From Peptostreptococcaceae bacterium (lineage in GTDB: Bacteria > Bacillota > Clostridia > Peptostreptococcales > Peptostreptococcaceae): DNA of 10,371 nucleotides. Shown here piece after piece: positions 6,967 through 10,371 of the stretch (position 1 is the first letter of the stretch; the number at the start of each line of letters is the position of its first letter). A program made the translations under genes and the position numbers. The stretch is from positions 1 through 10,371 of the forward strand of contig JAFOOW010000004.1 in assembly GCA_017425305.1 (NCBI GenBank), read 5' to 3'. The notes under the pieces are model-generated. The model did no database searches. It saw nothing but the letters and a program-made list of their open reading frames with translations, and had not been told where the DNA came from.

Positions 6967-8046
6967 TTAGAATTTAACATCCATAGTAATATTTTTTCCA
7001 CCTCTATTAATTTCTATTTTAGAAGTATCTCCTACAGAATATTTATATAATGCTTTATTTAAGTCTGACATAGATGTTATTTCTATATCTCCTACTTTAG
7101 TTATAACATCTCCACCTTGTATACCTGCTCTTTGAGCTGGTGTATTAGATATTACTTCTGCTACATACACTCCATTTTCAGCTTCTAAGTTAGTTCCAGT
7201 TGCTGTTTCAAATGTCTTAACATCTATACCCTTTATACCTAATGTAACTTTTTCAAAGTTACCACTCTTTATAATTTGTTCTATTATTGGCTTAGCTGTA
7301 TTTATAGGTATGGCAAATCCTAACCCTTCAGCTTGTGAAGCTTTTGCTGTATTTATACCAATAATTTGACCTTTATCATTTAATAATGGCCCTCCACTAT
7401 TACCTGGATTTATACTAGCATCTGTTTGTATAAGTCCTGTCATATTAGATTTTTCAGTTTCTATACTTCTATCTAATCCACTTATTATCCCTTGAGTAAC
7501 ACTTTTTTGGAATTCTAATCCTAATGGGTTTCCTATAGCTATTGCTATATCTCCTATTCGAACTTTATCACTATCTCCTAAGTCAGCTTCTACTAAGCCT
7601 GTTTTTTCAACTTTTACTACAGCTAAATCTAAAGATGCATCATTCCATAATACCTTACCTTTCATATTAGTTCCATCATTAAATAATACATTTACATCAG
7701 CTGCTTGACCATCTGATACAACATGTGAGTTTGTTAATATATATCCATTTGACTTTACAATAAATCCTGTCCCCACACCTTGAGATTCTTGTGGTATTGC
7801 AAAGTAATTATTTCTATTTATTGTAGTTGTTGTTATACCTACTACAGATGGCATTGCTTTTTCTGTTACTGCATGATATACATTTTGACTTTTACCTTCT
7901 TCATTAACAATTATATTTTGTTTTGCTGTACTATTTTCAACTCTATTCCCTAATACAAAGGCTGTCATAAAACTTCCCACCATAGCACTTATTAAACTTA
8001 TTATTATAATAAATACAATACTGGTTTTTCTTCCTTGACCATCCAT
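6967..8046 (-). CDS. HtrA/DegP-like membrane-anchored serine protease with one PDZ domain
   Basis: A surface protease and chaperone of the S1C family that degrades misfolded envelope proteins. From the N-terminus there is a short basic start, a single membrane anchor (about 8-33) and a linker. The trypsin-like domain carries the triad His108 (TNSHVV), Asp140 (SLDLAVV) and Ser217 (NPGNSGGPLL). One PDZ domain follows (about 262-359, with AGIQGGDVITKVG). The frame can be opened at an ATG at 8088, but that codon has no good SD site. The ATG at 8046 (MDGQGRKTS) has GGAGG eight bases upstream, so I use it, giving 359 residues. All catalytic residues are intact. It converges on feoB and follows pgi, from which it is separated by a terminator. 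Which htrA paralogue this is (HtrA, HtrB or YyxA type) cannot be told. Confidence 0.93.
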   Translation of the reverse strand: MDGQGRKTSIVFIIIISLISAMVGSFMTAFVLGNRVENSTAKQNIIVNEEGKSQNVYHAVTEKAMPSVVGITTTTINRNNYFAIPQESQGVGTGFIVKSNGYILTNSHVVSDGQAADVNVLFNDGTNMKGKVLWNDASLDLAVVKVEKTGLVEADLGDSDKVRIGDIAIAIGNPLGLEFQKSVTQGIISGLDRSIETEKSNMTGLIQTDASINPGNSGGPLLNDKGQIIGINTAKASQAEGLGFAIPINTAKPIIEQIIKSGNFEKVTLGIKGIDVKTFETATGTNLEAENGVYVAEVISNTPAQRAGIQGGDVITKVGDIEITSMSDLNKALYKYSVGDTSKIEINRGGKNITMDVKF

Positions 8047-8054
8047 ATCTTTTT

Positions 8055-8059
8055 CCTCC
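8055..8059 (-). promoter_or_regulatory. Ribosome binding site deciding the htrA-type start
   Basis: GGAGG on the minus strand with an eight-base spacing to the ATG at 8046. The alternative ATG at 8088 has only AGGT directly against it. Confidence 0.7.
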
Positions 8060-8108
8060 AATTCATTTATATTACTTAGTATTTCCATACCTATATGTAC
8101 AATATTCT

Positions 8109-8153
8109 AAAATTAAAAACACTATACAGGCAATATATTCCTATATAGTGTTT
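8109..8153 (-). terminator. Rho-independent terminator of pgi
   Basis: Arms 8117-8130 and 8140-8153 form a 14-bp stem around a 9-base loop, followed on the minus strand by TTTTTAATTTT. On the minus-strand RNA all 14 positions pair, with one U-G wobble. The same position would be a C-A mismatch on the plus-strand RNA, which fits a hairpin selected to act after pgi. Confidence 0.85.
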
Positions 8154-8166
8154 ATTATAATTTAGA

Positions 8167-8188
8167 AACCTTAATTAAACCTTAATTA
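8167..8188. repeat. Perfect 11-bp tandem duplication at the pgi stop codon
   Basis: AACCTTAATTA occurs twice in direct succession (8167-8177 and 8178-8188). The right-hand copy includes the pgi stop codon (8186-8188). Probably a slipped-strand duplication with no evident function. Confidence 0.7.
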
Positions 8189-9538
8189 ATTATTTAATCT
8201 TTTTTCTAATTCCTCTTTTTCTTTTTCAAATCCTGGCTTTCCTAAAAGAGCAAACATATTCTTTTTATATGCTTCAACACCAGGTTGATTAAATGGATTA
8301 ACACCTAATATATATCCACTTAATGCACATGCTTTTTCAAAGAAGTACACCATATATCCAAAGTTATATTCATCTATTTTAGGTAAATTTATTAATAAGT
8401 TTGGAACTGAACCATCTGTATGAGCTAATAAAGTTCCTTGGAAAGCTTTTTTATTTACAAAGTCTACAGTTTTACCAGCTAAATAATTTAACCCATCTAA
8501 ATCTACTTTTTCTTCATTTATTATTATTTCTCTCTTAGCATTTTCTACATTTATAACTGTTTCAAATAATATTCTCTTACCTTCTTGTATATATTGTCCC
8601 ATAGAATGTAGGTCTGTTGAGAAATCTACTGAAGCTGGATATATTCCTTTATTATCTTTTCCTTCACTTTCTCCATATAATTGTTTCCACCATTCTGATA
8701 CATAATGTAAGCTTGGCTCATAATTAACCATTAATTCTATATCTTTACCTTTTCTATGTAATACATTTCTAACTACTGCATATTGGTAGCTGTAGTTTTC
8801 TGATAATATAGGATTAGAGAAATCTTCCATAGCTTCTTTTGCACCTGTCATTATTTCATCTATATCTATTCCACAAGCAGCTATAGGAAGTAATCCTACT
8901 GGTGTTAATACAGAGAAACGTCCTCCAACATCATCTGGTATTATAAATGTTTCATATCCTTCTTCATCTGCTAATTGCTTTAATGCACCTCTTTTAGCAT
9001 CTGTAGTAGCATATATTCTCTTGCTAGCTTCTTCTTTTCCATATTTCTTTTCTAAGAAATCTTTAAATACTCTAAATGCTATTGCAGGTTCTGTTGTAGT
9101 ACCTGATTTAGATATAACGTTTATAGATACATCTTTATCCTTTATTATATCTAATAAATCTAACATATAAGTTGAACTTATATTTTGACCTACAAAGTAT
9201 ACTTCTGGATATTCTCTATCTTCTTTCTTTAGATTGTTTCTAAAAGAGTGTCCTAACATTTCTATTGCAGCTCTAGCTCCTAAGTAAGACCCTCCTATAC
9301 CTATAACTAATAATACATCTGAATCATTTTTTATTTTATTTGCTGCTATCTTAATTCTATCAAATTCTTCTTTATCATAATTTTTAGGAAGTTCTACCCA
9401 TCCTAAAAAATCATTTCCTTCTCCTGTTTTATTGTGTATCATATCATGAGCTACTTTTACAAAAGGCTCCATACACTCAATCTCATTTTGTAATAAAAAT
9501 CCCTTAGCTTTACTATAATCAAAAGTTAATTTATTCAT
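8186..9538 (-). CDS. pgi: Glucose-6-phosphate isomerase
   Basis: Cytoplasmic glycolytic and gluconeogenic enzyme that interconverts glucose-6-phosphate and fructose-6-phosphate. With the start at 9538 ([15 protein letters not shown]) it has 450 residues, the usual size of the short Gram-positive form. Motifs are [10 protein letters not shown] (about 82-91), the sugar-phosphate loop SKSGTTTEP (about 143-151), family signature [14 protein letters not shown] (202-215), catalytic Glu290 in GESEGKD, His311 in DLHSMGQ, and Lys425 in the second signature [15 protein letters not shown]. As I recall, these three numbers match the Bacillus-type enzyme, which supports the start. The frame can be extended to a TTG at 9607, but that codon lies in the -35 element of the promoter, so the extension cannot be translated from this promoter. 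GGAAGGGG precedes the ATG at 9538. It is a single-gene unit with promoter and terminator. Confidence 0.97.
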   Translation of the reverse strand: MNKLTFDYSKAKGFLLQNEIECMEPFVKVAHDMIHNKTGEGNDFLGWVELPKNYDKEEFDRIKIAANKIKNDSDVLLVIGIGGSYLGARAAIEMLGHSFRNNLKKEDREYPEVYFVGQNISSTYMLDLLDIIKDKDVSINVISKSGTTTEPAIAFRVFKDFLEKKYGKEEASKRIYATTDAKRGALKQLADEEGYETFIIPDDVGGRFSVLTPVGLLPIAACGIDIDEIMTGAKEAMEDFSNPILSENYSYQYAVVRNVLHRKGKDIELMVNYEPSLHYVSEWWKQLYGESEGKDNKGIYPASVDFSTDLHSMGQYIQEGKRILFETVINVENAKREIIINEEKVDLDGLNYLAGKTVDFVNKKAFQGTLLAHTDGSVPNLLINLPKIDEYNFGYMVYFFEKACALSGYILGVNPFNQPGVEAYKKNMFALLGKPGFEKEKEELEKRLNN

Positions 9539-9578
9539 TATATCCCCTTCCTTATTGCTAAAATTTACTATAATTAAA

Positions 9579-9607
9579 ATTATATCAGACTCTAATTCTT
9601 TTTCCAA
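9579..9607 (-). promoter_or_regulatory. Sigma-A promoter of pgi (extended -10)
   Basis: On the minus strand the -35 TTGGAA (9602-9607) and a perfect -10 TATAAT (9579-9584) are 17 bases apart. TGA directly before the -10 makes it an extended -10. Transcription should start near 9572, about 35 bases before the ATG at 9538. Confidence 0.8.
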
Positions 9608-9652
9608 TTAATTATAATTAAATTTATAATTAAACTATATAATTTTTAATAT

Positions 9653-9688
9653 AAAAAGAGCTACCTCATAAATTTGAGGTAGCTTTTT
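9653..9688. terminator. Terminator after the Na+/phosphate cotransporter gene
   Basis: AGCTACCTCA (9659-9668) pairs perfectly with TGAGGTAGCT (9675-9684) around a six-base loop. T-runs follow on both strands. It lies two bases after the cotransporter stop codon and separates that gene from pgi. It looks bidirectional, but only the minus-strand use is expected here. Confidence 0.9.
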
Positions 9689-9689
9689 A

Positions 9690-10371
9690 TTAACTATGAC
9701 TTACTTGTCTAGATATAACTTGTTGAGCTATATTTACTGCATGGTCTGAAACTCTTTCTAAGTTAGATATTAAATCTAAGTAGATTACTCCAGTGTCTAT
9801 GCTACATAAATTATTATTTAATCTATGCATATGATTTGCTCTGCAAGATTTTTCCATTATATCAACTTGTTCTTCCATTTTTAATACTTTACAAGCTAAT
9901 TCTATATCATTTGTTTTCATAGCTTCTAAAGCACATTCATATGTAGATAATACTTTGTTGTATAATTCTTTCATTTCTAATATCCCTTGTTCTGATAGGT
10001 TTAAATCTGCATCAACTATATCTTTTCCTAACTCAGCTATGTTTTCAGCATGATCACCTATTCTTTCAATATCATTAACTGTATTGAATAATCCATCTAC
10101 TACATCTCTAGATTCTTCATCTAAAGGAGCTTTTGAAAGCTTTAGTAAGTAGTTTAATATATGTTTTTGTAAATCATTTACTAATTTTTCTACTTTAAAT
10201 GATTTATCTATATTCTCTTGAGATTTTCCTAAAAATCCTTCCATAGCATAGTTTAAACTAGATTTTGCTTTTTCACCCATTCTTAGAGTTTCTTTTATAA
10301 CACTAGCAACTGCTATTGATGGTGTTTCTACCATTCTATCATCTAAGTATTTTATAGCTTTGCTTTCTTCA
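9690..10371 (-). CDS. Na+/phosphate cotransporter (NptA/YjbB type), C-terminal PhoU domain only (5' part outside window)
   Basis: 226 residues are visible and the frame stays open to the window edge. An ATG at 10334 is in frame, but the residues before it (EESKAIKYLDDR) continue the family's usual sequence, YLDDRMVETPSIAVASVIKE. This is where the membrane part of Na/Pi cotransporters joins a cytosolic PhoU-like domain, so I read this as an internal Met, not a separate phoU gene. Two PhoU helical repeats are seen, each with the metal-site pattern ExxxD: DIERIGDHAENIAE and NLERVSDHAVNIAQ. The membrane domain, which would carry out sodium-coupled phosphate uptake or export, is not in the window, so the transport role is inferred from the family. 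A stand-alone PhoU is the alternative, but those are usually about 215-220 residues and start MR-type, without a YLDDR lead-in. Confidence 0.82.
   Translation of the reverse strand, partial: EESKAIKYLDDRMVETPSIAVASVIKETLRMGEKAKSSLNYAMEGFLGKSQENIDKSFKVEKLVNDLQKHILNYLLKLSKAPLDEESRDVVDGLFNTVNDIERIGDHAENIAELGKDIVDADLNLSEQGILEMKELYNKVLSTYECALEAMKTNDIELACKVLKMEEQVDIMEKSCRANHMHRLNNNLCSIDTGVIYLDLISNLERVSDHAVNIAQQVISRQVSHS

Noticed and set aside
8047..8088. N-terminal extension of the HtrA-type protein by 14 residues (ATG at 8088)
   Set aside because: No usable SD site for that ATG, and the extension would include the strong GGAGG of the downstream start.
9559..9652. AT-rich palindromic stretch with repeated TAATTA and ATTATA as an operator array
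   Set aside because: The repeats are short and expected in such AT-rich DNA; apart from the pgi promoter nothing specific is supported.

Overview
The window looks like chromosomal core DNA from a very AT-rich, spore-forming Firmicute of the Clostridia. Peptostreptococcaceae (the Clostridioides/Romboutsia/Paraclostridium group) is my best guess. This rests on base composition, AGGAGG-type Shine-Dalgarno (SD) sites, a Spo0E-like gene and the style of the protein families. It is recognition by eye, not a database match. I see no rRNA, tRNA, CRISPR, insertion sequence or phage gene.

Layout. Positions 1-3363 (minus) hold mgtC-like, degV-like and pepF genes in that transcriptional order. The gaps are short (46 and 27 bases) and contain no terminator, so they probably form one operon; pepF runs off the left edge. 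Positions 3405-4262 (minus) hold an MscS-type mechanosensitive channel with its own terminator. Positions 4345-4602 (minus) hold a 57-residue Spo0E-like phosphatase gene with a clear promoter and terminator. A divergent intergenic region carries a Fur-box-like operator in front of feoA-feoB (4757-6927, plus). A bidirectional hairpin separates feoB from the convergent htrA-type protease gene (6967-8046, minus). Behind it come pgi (8186-9538, minus; good sigma-A promoter and strong terminator) and the C-terminal PhoU part of a Na+/phosphate cotransporter gene that enters from the right edge (9690-10371, minus).

How the genes relate. Most are independent housekeeping units: ferrous iron uptake (FeoAB), osmotic protection (MscS), envelope proteolysis (HtrA), glycolysis (Pgi), phosphate import, peptide breakdown (PepF) and fatty-acid binding (DegV). 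The Spo0E-like protein would act on the sporulation phosphorelay.

The most unusual observation is that the MgtC-family gene has a full-length reading frame behind a strong SD site but no ATG, GTG or TTG start; the only codon at the right spacing is ATA. Other points are the start corrections for degV, htrA, feoA and pgi, a cysteine-rich CxxC tail on FeoB, and terminators whose stems begin inside the preceding coding region. I found no convincing new multi-gene system.
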